The translations under genes were made by a program, and so were the position numbers. Shown here piece by piece: positions 26,501 to 34,388 of a stretch of DNA of 61,945 bases. Below the pieces are notes generated by a model that was not told where the DNA came from, did not search any database, and saw only the letters and a program-made list of their open reading frames with translations. Source of the DNA: Vulcanimicrobiota bacterium (lineage in GTDB: Bacteria; Vulcanimicrobiota; Vulcanimicrobiia; Eremiobacterales; Eremiobacteraceae); assembly GCA_013290125.1 (NCBI GenBank), contig JABCYQ010000017.1, positions 1-61,945 on the forward strand, read 5' to 3'. Positions within the stretch are counted from its first letter, which is position 1. Each line of letters begins with the position of its first letter.

Positions 26501-28036
26501 ATCAATCAGTCGATCCCGATCACGCTGCGCAACTTCGGCTACACGCAAGCGCAGATCGACGACATCGTGCGCTACGCCAAAGGCTCGGGCACGCTCTACG
26601 GCTCGCCATACATCAACGCGGAGACGTTGCGCGCGCGCGGCTTCACAGACGACGACATCGCCGCCATCGAACGCGCGCTACCGACTGTCTTCGAGATCGC
26701 ATTCGGATTCAACCAGTGGAGCCTCGGCGAGGCCACGCTGCAGCGACTCGGCTTCACCGCGGAACAATACAACGCAGCCGACTTCGATCTGCTCCGCGCT
26801 CTCGGATTCACGCGCGAAGAGCTCGATGCCGCGAACAACTACATCTGCGGCACCATGACGATCGAAGGCGCGCCGCATCTCAAAGAAGAGCACTACTCGG
26901 CCTTTGACTGCGCGAACAAATGCGGCAAGATCGGCCGGCGCTTCATCCAGCACATGGGTCACGTCCGCATGATGGCGGCCGCGCAGCCGTTCATCTCGGG
27001 CGCGATCTCCAAGACGATCAACATGCCGAACGAAGCCACGGTGCAAGACATCCAAGAAGCCTATCTGCGCTCGTGGGATCTTGGACTCAAGTCGATCGCG
27101 CTCTATCGCGACGGTTCCAAGCTCTCGCAGCCATTGTCCACGAAAGGCTCCGACAAGACGAGCGAGACAGCCGAAGACCGCCAGATCGCGCTGTCGAAGG
27201 AGTTCGAGGAGCGCATCGCCGCGGCGCGCCGATCCGCCGCCGATGAACTGCGTCCCGACGAGATCCTCGCCGCTGCGCAGCGCATCCTCGCCAACACAGA
27301 CAACACCGACTTCAAGCGCAAAGTAGCCCAGGTCCTCGAGCGCAACCGTCTGCCGGCCAAGCGCCGCGGCTGGACGCAGAAAGCGAAGATCGCCGGCCAC
27401 ACGGTGTTCTTGCGCACCGGTGAGTACGGCGACGGCACGCTCGGCGAGATATTCGTCGATCTGCACAAAGAAGGCGCGTCGTTCCGCAGCCTCATGAACT
27501 GCTTCGCCATCGCGGTCTCGATCGGTCTGCAATACGGCGTGCCGCTCGAAGACCTCGTGGAGAAGTTCACGTTCACGCGCTTCGAGCCGAACGGCTTTGT
27601 GGATCATCCGAACGTGAAGTCGTGCACGAGCGTTATCGACTACATCTTCCGCGTCCTCGGCATGGAGTATCTCGGCCGCACCGATTTCGTACAGGTCAAG
27701 CCCGAAGACAAAGACGTCGACGAAACACACCACGAAGACCGCGCGCTCTCGGAGTTCGAGACCATGGTCGCGGAGCAGCAGGCTGCGGAAGAGACGCCGC
27801 AGACCGCTGTACCGAAACGGCCCGCCGCCGCTGCGCGCTCGCTCGGAGCGCAGCCCACGGTCGCCAACATGGACCCGACGGTCGCAGCGCGCATGAACGC
27901 GCTTCGTTCGCGCGAGGCGCAACTCGCCTCGATGATGGGTGACGCTCCCGTTTGCGACGGCTGTGGTTCCCTCACACGGCGCAACGGAGCGTGCTACGTC
28001 TGCGATTCGTGCGGCCGAAGCATGGGCTGCTCATAG
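23543..28036 (+). CDS. nrdJ: Vitamin B12-dependent (class II) ribonucleotide reductase, interrupted by an intein
   Basis: 1497 residues as translated; about 1125 after intein removal. It reduces ribonucleotides to deoxyribonucleotides using adenosylcobalamin as radical source, independent of oxygen. N-terminal exteins hold [26 protein letters not shown] (the first redox Cys) and [14 protein letters not shown]. The intein sits inside the catalytic loop NPCSEYMF at residue 380, so no enzyme forms until it splices out. After it come [29 protein letters not shown] and [19 protein letters not shown], all class II marks. The C-terminus ends in a Cys-rich module (CDGCGS...[13 protein letters not shown]), probably zinc-binding or redox-active. 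It has its own promoter and terminator. Confidence 0.95.
   Translation: [1497 protein letters not shown]
24680..25795 (+). other. Intein with LAGLIDADG-type homing endonuclease inside NrdJ
   Basis: 372 residues (380-751 of the precursor). It begins with Cys in the block A pattern [15 protein letters not shown], has the block B TxxH ([11 protein letters not shown]), and ends with block F/G ([20 protein letters not shown]) followed by the +1 Cys of the extein. The middle carries two dodecapeptide motifs, [13 protein letters not shown] and [11 protein letters not shown], so an endonuclease domain is present and looks whole. Both acidic residues expected at the motif ends are there (D in GDG, D in ADG). 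The host site is the conserved catalytic loop NP-CSEYMF. Base composition is more AT-rich than the host gene, which suggests transfer from elsewhere. Confidence 0.93.
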
Positions 28037-28070
28037 TAAGGTGCCAATCGACAATCGTTGAGCGACCTTC

Positions 28071-28106
28071 GGCGGGGCTTTTGAAACTAAAGCCTCGCCT
28101 TTTTTT
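28071..28106 (+). terminator. Rho-independent terminator after nrdJ
   Basis: Stem GGCGGGGCTTT (28071-28081) pairs with AAAGCCTCGCC (28089-28099) around a 7-base loop, with one G-U pair, followed by seven T (28100-28106). It lies 35 bases after the nrdJ stop and is the only textbook intrinsic terminator I saw in the window. Confidence 0.9.
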
Positions 28107-28130
28107 GCCTCGGCCATCGTAAGGGGTGCC

Positions 28131-28205
28131 ATGGGTGCGAACTGGATCAACGTACGGCGGGTAGCCGGAAGAGCAATTTTGAGTTCGCCCTTACGCCAGG
28201 CATGA
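28131..28205 (+). CDS. Possible 24-residue small protein
   Basis: ATG 28131 follows AAGGGG by four bases and opens 24 codons whose stop overlaps the next ATG (ATGA at 28202-28205). The product is basic, with no recognised motif. The overlap suggests a coupled leader, but the frame of the following gene is also open upstream through this stretch, so this may be only the broken front of one longer protein. Confidence 0.25.
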   Translation: MGANWINVRRVAGRAILSSPLRQA

Positions 28206-28438
28206 CGCGAGCGAGTGTCGTTGCTCTAGAAAGTACCAACCACGGGCGCGACTTCGGAGGCGGCGCGCAACCGATCTTCCACGGTACCAGCCATCCGTTG
28301 CCGCCCGGAGCTCTCTCTGTCTTTTTCACGGACACCGGAACGTCGTGCATCGCGAGCGGAAAGCACTTCACTCTTTATTTCGACCACGAAAACCACCTTG
28401 TGAATTGGACTGTCCGCCCTTGGAGCGGCGTCTGTTAG
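28202..28438 (+). CDS. Small protein of unknown function
   Basis: 78 residues from ATG 28202. It contains a hydrophobic strand pattern ending HFTLYFDHENHLVNWTVRPW, like the last strands of a small beta domain in which a product is compared with a residue-pair turn. Two Cys (TSCIAS and the terminal SGVC) could bond. The reading frame is open further upstream, to before 28110, without a clear start codon, so an N-terminal part such as a signal peptide may be missing or mutated. No family recognised. Confidence 0.45.
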   Translation: MTRASVVALESTNHGRDFGGGAQPIFHGTSHPLPPGALSVFFTDTGTSCIASGKHFTLYFDHENHLVNWTVRPWSGVC

Positions 28439-28487
28439 GTCGGCGCCAACACTTCGTCGCCTGACCGTTCGGATTCCGAGGAGCTCT

Positions 28488-28586
28488 ATGCCCTTTCGTC
28501 CACATACGCGTGGTACCAACGGACGCGGCACGTCATATCGCATTGGTTACAAGCCGTACGCTTGTACCGCCGGCCAAGGTCAATAG
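28488..28586 (+). CDS. Possible 32-residue small basic protein
   Basis: ATG 28488 has GAGGAG about five bases ahead, one of the better ribosome sites in the region, and reads 32 codons rich in Arg, Gly and Tyr with one Cys. It ends 31 bases before the ATG of the next large gene, which itself lacks a good ribosome site, so a coupling role is possible. No family recognised; composition alone cannot prove it is made. Confidence 0.35.
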   Translation: MPFRPHTRGTNGRGTSYRIGYKPYACTAGQGQ

Positions 28587-28617
28587 CTGGCTGCCCTTGA
28601 AGACGAAGAACACCACC

Positions 28618-30165
28618 ATGGCCGTCTCACTTTCCATCGAAACTATCGATCAGTCTGACCGATGGTACTTCGTGCCCGGCACTCCAGCCGAGTATGAACT
28701 GCGTGTCAGAAACACGTCATCGTCGCCGCAGCAATGCTCGTTTTCAATCGAAGAGCCGATCGACGGCGGTTCGATTGAGCCGGCATCGGCGATCCTGCAG
28801 CCGCATGTTCCCATCGTGCTCCGCCTCAAGCTCAACGTCTCGTGGTCCACGCGCGAAGCGCACGTGGTCGTGGCGGTCCGCGACGCCGGCGGCATGATCC
28901 TCGCCACGATCGTCCGCTCCATCGCGACGGCGACGGTCTCCGACTGCACGATATCGATTGGCTGGAAAGAGGCGATCGTCGCCGACAGCTCGTTGCGCGG
29001 CTTCGTGCTGCACTGTTACATCCGCAACATCGGCAAGCTCACCGGCGCGTTCCAACCGCGGTTCAAACCGCATCCGGCACTTTCGTTTTCGTCCTTAGCG
29101 CCGTCCATCTTGGCCCCTGGTGAAGCGATCGCGATCGACGTACCGGTCATCTGGAACCGCGCGATGCGCGATGACGAAGGATTCAACCATCCCCGCATGT
29201 TGGAAGTGGAAGTTCCCGCGGGCGGCTCTCGGCGCAGCGCAACCACGCCGTGGGAAACCGTCCAGCTCCATATGCGGCGCTATTTGAACGACCAAGACAC
29301 AGAGGTTCTGGTCCCGCTTCACTCACCGCCGAGCCGATTGCCCAAAGGCGGTTCGCCAACGTCGGCCGCACCGAACAGCGGCGGCTCAGCTGCTTCGAAT
29401 CAGATGTCGGCAGCCGGGGCGACGCCGCCGAAAACGTCTGCACTCTTCGCGCGCGCGGTGCTCCAGCCGGCCAAGCGGAGACCGGCGAACGGCGCGAGAC
29501 TATTACCCTACGCGTTCGCCGCGATCGGGCTCATCGCGATCGTGATCGTCGCGCTGCAATTGCCGCACTTGCGCGGTCTCGGCACGGCGGCGAATTCCGC
29601 CGCCGCCGTGCCGACCGCGATCGTCGCCGTGCCGCAGATAGGTTCCAACGGCACGCCAGGCGTCAAGCACTCGAGCCGCGTGACCGCCTCCGCAGCCGAG
29701 GCCGTGCTGCAACGCGTCACTTCGAACGCACCGGCCAGCGAAACCGCAAAGTCGGCACCGGCGACGACATCGAACGCCGGCGCGCCGTCAAATGCGGCTC
29801 CGCAAACGCCCGCGCCTGCTGAGCTGTCCACTGTCGCCGCCGCACCAGCCGGCCATCACGCGGCGCTGCCGCAGCGGCCCGCGCCGATCGATCGCGAACT
29901 CGTGGTCACTTTGGACGGTATCACGGCCTGGTATGGCCACAACGGGCATGCCGTACACGTGACGTGGGACTCCACGGCACAAGCCTCGGCCGACGTCCAG
30001 CTCCTTGATTCTCGCAGCGTCATAGTCGCCGAACGCCACGTCTCCGGGGCGTCCACGTCTACTACGGTAAACTTGCCGCCGCGCTTCCACGGCCCAGTGG
30101 TCGTCTCGGTGACGGCGATCGGCTACCACGGCGAGCGCGTCGTCCAGTCCGGATCGCCCCAATGA
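28618..30165 (+). CDS. Membrane-anchored protein with Ig-like N-terminal domains
   Basis: 515 residues from ATG 28618 (an in-frame GTG at 28510 would overlap the small ORF before it). Residues of about 1-105 form an Ig-like fold pattern (YFVPGTPAEYELRVRNTSSSPQQCSF), and about 105-215 a second one (LRGFVLHCYIRNIGKLTGAF). This resembles the cell-adhesion-related or COG1470-like repeats in which a domain stands before a membrane anchor. A Ser/Pro/Ala-rich linker follows, then one membrane span (about 300-320, LLPYAFAAIGLIAIVIVALQ), another Ala/Pro/Thr-rich linker, and a C-terminal beta domain of about 90 residues (VHVTWDSTAQASADVQLLD). With no signal peptide, the N-terminal half should be cytoplasmic and the last domain outside. 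Function unknown; neighbour DUF155 follows at once. Confidence 0.7.
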   Translation: MAVSLSIETIDQSDRWYFVPGTPAEYELRVRNTSSSPQQCSFSIEEPIDGGSIEPASAILQPHVPIVLRLKLNVSWSTREAHVVVAVRDAGGMILATIVRSIATATVSDCTISIGWKEAIVADSSLRGFVLHCYIRNIGKLTGAFQPRFKPHPALSFSSLAPSILAPGEAIAIDVPVIWNRAMRDDEGFNHPRMLEVEVPAGGSRRSATTPWETVQLHMRRYLNDQDTEVLVPLHSPPSRLPKGGSPTSAAPNSGGSAASNQMSAAGATPPKTSALFARAVLQPAKRRPANGARLLPYAFAAIGLIAIVIVALQLPHLRGLGTAANSAAAVPTAIVAVPQIGSNGTPGVKHSSRVTASAAEAVLQRVTSNAPASETAKSAPATTSNAGAPSNAAPQTPAPAELSTVAAAPAGHHAALPQRPAPIDRELVVTLDGITAWYGHNGHAVHVTWDSTAQASADVQLLDSRSVIVAERHVSGASTSTTVNLPPRFHGPVVVSVTAIGYHGERVVQSGSPQ

Positions 30166-30190
30166 CCGTCAGAGTTCTGCCGTCCGGACG

Positions 30191-31291
30191 ATGACCCGTC
30201 CGGAACCTTCCATCGCGTCGGCTACGCTAGACGCGTTCTTCATCTTCGACGTTGCCGACACCATAGATCTCGCCGCGGTCGGCCGCAACATGAGCGCGCA
30301 ACCCGCTCCTCTCCGTCCGCGCGCGCCATTGTCCGCGGGAAGCATCCGCTTCGCCGTTCCACCACTTCTTGTCGGCTTGCCGCCCGCGACGATCGCGGGC
30401 AGAGCAGGCACGGCGGCCGCGAAGATATTCGACTTCGGCGTCGTGTCCGTCCGGTTCGCATTTCCATACTCGGGGTCGTGGGCCGGCTACGCCGCGCTTG
30501 CGAGCGAGCTGCGCCATGACGACGATTTGCCGGCTACAGCGCGCCGATTGCTCGACGGCCTGCTCGCCGGATGCGCCGCCGCGCTCGACGATCCGCACGA
30601 GCCGCTGCTCGAAGACTATTTCATCTGCACCGTTGACCGGTTCGATGAGGACGTCACCGCGTCGGCTTTGCTGAGCGAACACCGCGGCGCGCTAGCCGCA
30701 CTCGTGCTTGCAGAGTCAGCCGAACTCGGCACCGAGGCACAGTCGGATGCGCTTCGCTTGAGCTTCAGCTATTATCCCGACGATCTGGTCGTCGTGCTCT
30801 GGGATGCGGCCTTCGTCTACGAAAACCGCGACGACGCCGAAGTCATCCACGATCTGCTCGAATTCGCGAACTCGCAGCTCGTCGAATTCCGCACCTACGA
30901 CGCGCGCTTAGACGGTGAGCTCGATACGATCTACGCGATGGAGACCTCTACCAAGAACGCGCTTGGCCCGTTCCGGCGGCGCACGGCCGATGCCCGTGCC
31001 GAACAGCTGCGCTATCTGATGGTCGACGTCCGCGAACTCGCGGATCGCGCGAGCAATGCGCTGAAGATCATCGGCGACGCGTACTACGCCCGCATATATC
31101 GTGGCATCGCAAGCCGCCTGGGCATCGAGGACTGGCAGCGCCAGATCGAATCGAAGCTCGACAGCGTGGGCGAAGTATACCGCTACCTCATAGACCAGGC
31201 ACAGATAGCGCGCAGCGAGTTTCTCGAGATCATCGTGATCGTCTTGATCGCCATCGAGATCGTCGTGGGCATCATCGGCTTACGGCGATGA
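30191..31291 (+). CDS. DUF155 / RMD1-YagE family membrane-tail protein
   Basis: 366 residues from ATG 30191, 25 bases after the Ig-like gene. The C-terminal half carries DUF155 features: LLEFANSQLVEFRTYD, a helical region around LRYLMVDVRELADRASNALKI, then WQRQIESKLDSVGEVYRYL and a last hydrophobic segment FLEIIVIVLIAIEIVVGIIG. In the family (yeast RMD1, human RMND1) the protein is held by the C-terminal membrane segment; the eukaryotic members work in mitochondria, but the bacterial role is unknown. Coexpression with the membrane-anchored Ig-like protein suggests a shared envelope role, an inference from position only. Confidence 0.8.
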   Translation: MTRPEPSIASATLDAFFIFDVADTIDLAAVGRNMSAQPAPLRPRAPLSAGSIRFAVPPLLVGLPPATIAGRAGTAAAKIFDFGVVSVRFAFPYSGSWAGYAALASELRHDDDLPATARRLLDGLLAGCAAALDDPHEPLLEDYFICTVDRFDEDVTASALLSEHRGALAALVLAESAELGTEAQSDALRLSFSYYPDDLVVVLWDAAFVYENRDDAEVIHDLLEFANSQLVEFRTYDARLDGELDTIYAMETSTKNALGPFRRRTADARAEQLRYLMVDVRELADRASNALKIIGDAYYARIYRGIASRLGIEDWQRQIESKLDSVGEVYRYLIDQAQIARSEFLEIIVIVLIAIEIVVGIIGLRR

Positions 31292-31390
31292 TGCCGATGC
31301 GACCAAGGCCACGACGCCTCGCGCGACGTATGCTCCGCGTGTGTTCCAGCGAGTCGTTTTGTCAGGATCAGACGTGTTGCGGAGATCACG

Positions 31391-31996
31391 ATGACGAGTG
31401 AACCGTCCGAGACCCGAGACGCGCCGTCGTCTGCGGTTCCCTCCACGAAGCTGTTGAGACATCCTGAGCGCTCCATCTCGGGTGATATCGCGGACATCCT
31501 CGCGCGGTCCAAAGTCGCGCACGTCGGCATCGTCGAGAACGGCTGGCCCGTGGTGATACCTATGACATACGCCTTCAACCCCGAGACGCCGAACGTGCTC
31601 TATATCCATGGATCCCAGTTGGCGCGGATTCTCGGCGGCGCAGCGGCGAGCGCGCGAGCGTGCGTCACCGTGACCGAGCTCAGCGGCTTGGTATATTCGA
31701 AGACAGCGCTGAACCATTCGATGATCTATCGCAGCGTGATCGCGTTCGGCACCATGCGCGTCGTCGACGATGCGGAGACAAAGGGCGATGTGTTGCGCCG
31801 TATGATCGGCCGCTACTTTGACGGCCGGACCGAGGGTCGCGACTTCTCAGCGCCCACCCCGGAGCACTTGAATATGACGAAAATGGTCGCGATCGACGTC
31901 GAGGCCTGGAGCGCGAAATCACGCGCTCACGGCGCAGCAGGACCCGGCGACGACGATCCGACCGTGCCGGGGACGTCCGGAGTCAAACCCGTTTAG
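31391..31996 (+). CDS. Pyridoxamine 5'-phosphate oxidase-family flavin protein
   Basis: 201 residues from ATG 31391. Split-barrel flavin-binding fold with the pattern HVGIVENGWPVVIPMTYAF, LYIHGSQLARIL and YRSVIAFGTMRVVDD, as in the Pyridox_ox_2/NimA-like group. Members bind FMN or heme and reduce small compounds; some give nitroimidazole resistance. The N-terminal 20 and C-terminal 25 residues are polar and probably disordered. Substrate not known. Confidence 0.8.
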   Translation: MTSEPSETRDAPSSAVPSTKLLRHPERSISGDIADILARSKVAHVGIVENGWPVVIPMTYAFNPETPNVLYIHGSQLARILGGAAASARACVTVTELSGLVYSKTALNHSMIYRSVIAFGTMRVVDDAETKGDVLRRMIGRYFDGRTEGRDFSAPTPEHLNMTKMVAIDVEAWSAKSRAHGAAGPGDDDPTVPGTSGVKPV

Positions 31997-32004
31997 CCGT
32001 CGGC

Positions 32005-32553
32005 TTACTGCAGTCCGGATAGTTCCGCTTGCGTGAGACGCTTCAGCGCGAAACGATAACCCTCGTATACGGCGATCGCGTAGAACAAGAGATCCATCGG
32101 TTGAAACGTCTTCGTCATCAAATCGGCGGCGACGTTGAACGGTATCCGACCAAGCACCGTGAGCGGACTTACGTGATACTGCTGCGCGACGTCTCCGATA
32201 ACGGCGAAGAAATTGCCGAGCACACAGCCCGCGAGGGCGCAGATCGCCCCGATATATCTGAACGGCGGGTCGATGCCTTTGCCAAGGAACTGCACGGAAT
32301 AGCCGACGAGAAATCCGACCCCGACGGCCATCCATCCGATCTGATAACCGGTCGCGTCGGAGACGACGCCCCAGAGAATCGCGCCCACGAGCGCCGCGAC
32401 GACGCCTGCGAGAACCGCAAGCGGAATGCTCTGTTCAGCCCGGCGCTGGCGCAGATAATTCTGAACCTTCGACTGGTCGAGCCCGATCTGGCCGGGCGCG
32501 TACACCGGCTGCGCCGGGGACGCTGGAACAGGTGCCGGCGGATCGTTTTGCAT
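32005..32553 (-). CDS. Multi-span membrane protein of unknown function
   Basis: 182 residues from ATG 32553, behind GGGAGCGAG. A Pro-rich cytoplasmic stretch with QIGLDQSKVQNYLRQRR (about 20-40) leads into four membrane spans (about 45-65, 70-90, 100-120, 140-165). The tail YEGYRFALKRLTQAEL matches a pattern often seen after the last span of small bacterial membrane proteins with zinc-ribbon or DUF4339 fronts, but no such front is visible here. Function unknown. Convergent with the gene at 31391. Confidence 0.7.
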   Translation of the reverse strand: MQNDPPAPVPASPAQPVYAPGQIGLDQSKVQNYLRQRRAEQSIPLAVLAGVVAALVGAILWGVVSDATGYQIGWMAVGVGFLVGYSVQFLGKGIDPPFRYIGAICALAGCVLGNFFAVIGDVAQQYHVSPLTVLGRIPFNVAADLMTKTFQPMDLLFYAIAVYEGYRFALKRLTQAELSGLQ

Positions 32554-32668
32554 GACTCGCTCCCCCACATACGACATCGCCGGCGATACAAGTAATCGCC
32601 GGTCCGAGCGACCTCACGTTACGCGCCCGAGAGGAGCTGTCCTTCGCCGCGTGAAGGCGGCGCTAACC

Positions 32669-33361
32669 ATGGATGTGCTCGCCATGCTGCGCCGAGAGAT
32701 CGTTGCATGCACGCGCTGTCGCGATCTACGCGCCTATTGCGCGGACATCGCGCGACGCGGCAAACCCGAGTTCGCAGGCCAGACGTACTGGGGCAAACCC
32801 GTGCCCCCGCTCGGCGAGGCGTCGGCGGCCGTGCTCATCGTCGGACTGGCGCCCGCCGCGCACGGCGGCAATCGCACCGGCCGCATGTTCACGGGCGACG
32901 GATCCGCGGACTGGCTAGCTCGCGCGCTCTTCGCATCCGGTTTCGCGACGCAGCCGACCTCCCGCGCTCGCGGCGACGGCTTTGCGCTCAAGGATGCGTA
33001 TCTCAGTGCCGCGATCCGCTGCGCCCCTCCCAAGAACAAACCATCGCCGCGACACATCGCGAATTGCGCTTCTTACTTGCGCGCGGAGTTTGACGCCTTG
33101 AGGAAAGTAAGCGTCGTCGTCGCTTTGGGCAAGATCGCATTCGATCGATCGCTGCGACTCCTCGCCGATGCCGGGTATGAAATACCTCGACCCCGACCGG
33201 CATTCGCGCATTCCGCGACGACATCGCTGTCGCGCAGGGGCGGCAAACCGTCACTGACGCTGATCGGGTCCTTCCATCCAAGCCGTCAGAACACCAACAC
33301 CGGCAAGCTCACGCAGCAAATGCTGGACGCCGTCTTCGCAAAAGTACGAACCTTAATCTGA
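32669..33361 (+). CDS. Uracil-DNA glycosylase, family 5 (UDGb)
   Basis: 230 residues from ATG 32669; the frame is open upstream but the extra residues are unlike the family. Motif A GLAPAAHGGNRTGRMFTGD is the UDGb signature; it lacks the polar Asp/Asn used by family 4. The motif B GSFHPSRQNTNTGKLT carries the His. Four Cys (CTRC, C in LRAYC or RCAPP, and IANC) are placed to hold a 4Fe-4S cluster as in family 4/5 enzymes. It removes uracil, and probably hypoxanthine or xanthine, from DNA after deamination. Divergent from the membrane gene at 32553. Confidence 0.88.
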   Translation: MDVLAMLRREIVACTRCRDLRAYCADIARRGKPEFAGQTYWGKPVPPLGEASAAVLIVGLAPAAHGGNRTGRMFTGDGSADWLARALFASGFATQPTSRARGDGFALKDAYLSAAIRCAPPKNKPSPRHIANCASYLRAEFDALRKVSVVVALGKIAFDRSLRLLADAGYEIPRPRPAFAHSATTSLSRRGGKPSLTLIGSFHPSRQNTNTGKLTQQMLDAVFAKVRTLI

Positions 33362-33400
33362 AGGGTTGATCTGAAGGGCCGACTAGCGTCGGCCCCTTCA
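33358..33400. repeat. REP-like palindrome, copy B
   Basis: Inverted repeat TGAAGGGCCGAC-TAGC-GTCGGCCCCTTCA at 33372-33400 (one extra C in the right arm), preceded by a degenerate left arm CTGAAGGGTTGAT at 33358-33370. It has the same half-arm plus full-palindrome layout as copy A. It lies between converging stops (33361 and 33423). An AT-rich stretch AATAAATAGTTTATA follows on the + side. Confidence 0.75.
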
Positions 33401-33422
33401 ATAAATAGTTTATAGGAGCAGA

Positions 33423-34388
33423 TCACAGATCGGGATTCGTTTTTTTGAACGAATGTATCGCGTCGGCCATCCGCCCGAGCTTGCGGCGCCGGTGACCCTC
33501 GGTCCAGCCGCTGCAGTGCGGCGTCATGATGACGTTATCAAGTTGCCCGAACGGCAATCGCGACGGCTGCACGAGCTCCCCGCGCTCGTGCGGGTATTCG
33601 TACCACACGTCGAGCGCGGCGCCTTCGATCGTGTGCTCCTTGAGCGCTTCGTACAACGCTTCTTCGTCGATGATGGGTCCGCGCGCGATGTTGACGATCA
33701 CGGCGTGCTTTTTCATAAGTCCAAGTCTGCGCGCGTCGATCAAGCCGCGCGTCTGTGCAGAAAGCTCGCAGCATACGACGAGCGCGTCGGAACGGCTCAC
33801 GACGGCGTCCACCGCTGCACGATCTTTCAGATCGCCCACGAGCGCGAGTCCTGGAGGCTTTGTTGTGACCTTTTCCGGGCGCATCGTGAGCGCGACAGTT
33901 TCGATGCCGAAGGCTGCGGCGCGCTGCACGATTTCCTTGCCGATGCGGCCGTAGCCGAGCATTCCGAGCTTCGAACCGTGCAGCTCGCTGACAAAACCGC
34001 CCACGCCGAGAAATCCGTATTCCCACCGTCCTTCGCGCAGAGCGCGGTCCGCTGCGAACATCTTCTGGCGCAGTGCGACGAGCGCTCCGATGACGTACTC
34101 CGCGATGGGGATCTCGTGGCCCTCGCCGTTGAGCAGGCCAACGCCGGGGGGCAACTGCTCTCTATCGATGCCTTCGGTGCCGGCTGACGGACAGAGAAGC
34201 AAGCGCAATCGTCCAGCCGCTCGCGCCATCGATGCGTCGAACTTCGTGCTGATGAGGACGTCGGCATCTGCGAGCGACGAAAGCTTCGCCGCGTCGTCGT
34301 CGGGATCGACGGCGACGAACTGGATGTCGGCATCCAAGAGGCTGCCCAGATCGTCTCGCCAGAGATGTGAGAATGAGACTACTTTCAC
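33423..34388 (-). CDS. D-isomer-specific 2-hydroxyacid dehydrogenase
   Basis: 321 residues. The NAD-binding Rossmann motif is LGMLGYGRIGKEIVQRAAAFG (about 140-160). The catalytic set is Arg in VNIARGPIIDE, Glu in EGAALDVWYEYP region and His in MTPHCSGWT. It reduces a 2-oxo acid to the D-hydroxy acid or the reverse; the substrate is not evident. Its ATG overlaps the stop of the sorbosone-dehydrogenase-like gene (ATGA), so it is the last gene of a four-gene leftward operon. Confidence 0.88.
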   Translation of the reverse strand: MKVVSFSHLWRDDLGSLLDADIQFVAVDPDDDAAKLSSLADADVLISTKFDASMARAAGRLRLLLCPSAGTEGIDREQLPPGVGLLNGEGHEIPIAEYVIGALVALRQKMFAADRALREGRWEYGFLGVGGFVSELHGSKLGMLGYGRIGKEIVQRAAAFGIETVALTMRPEKVTTKPPGLALVGDLKDRAAVDAVVSRSDALVVCCELSAQTRGLIDARRLGLMKKHAVIVNIARGPIIDEEALYEALKEHTIEGAALDVWYEYPHERGELVQPSRLPFGQLDNVIMTPHCSGWTEGHRRRKLGRMADAIHSFKKTNPDL

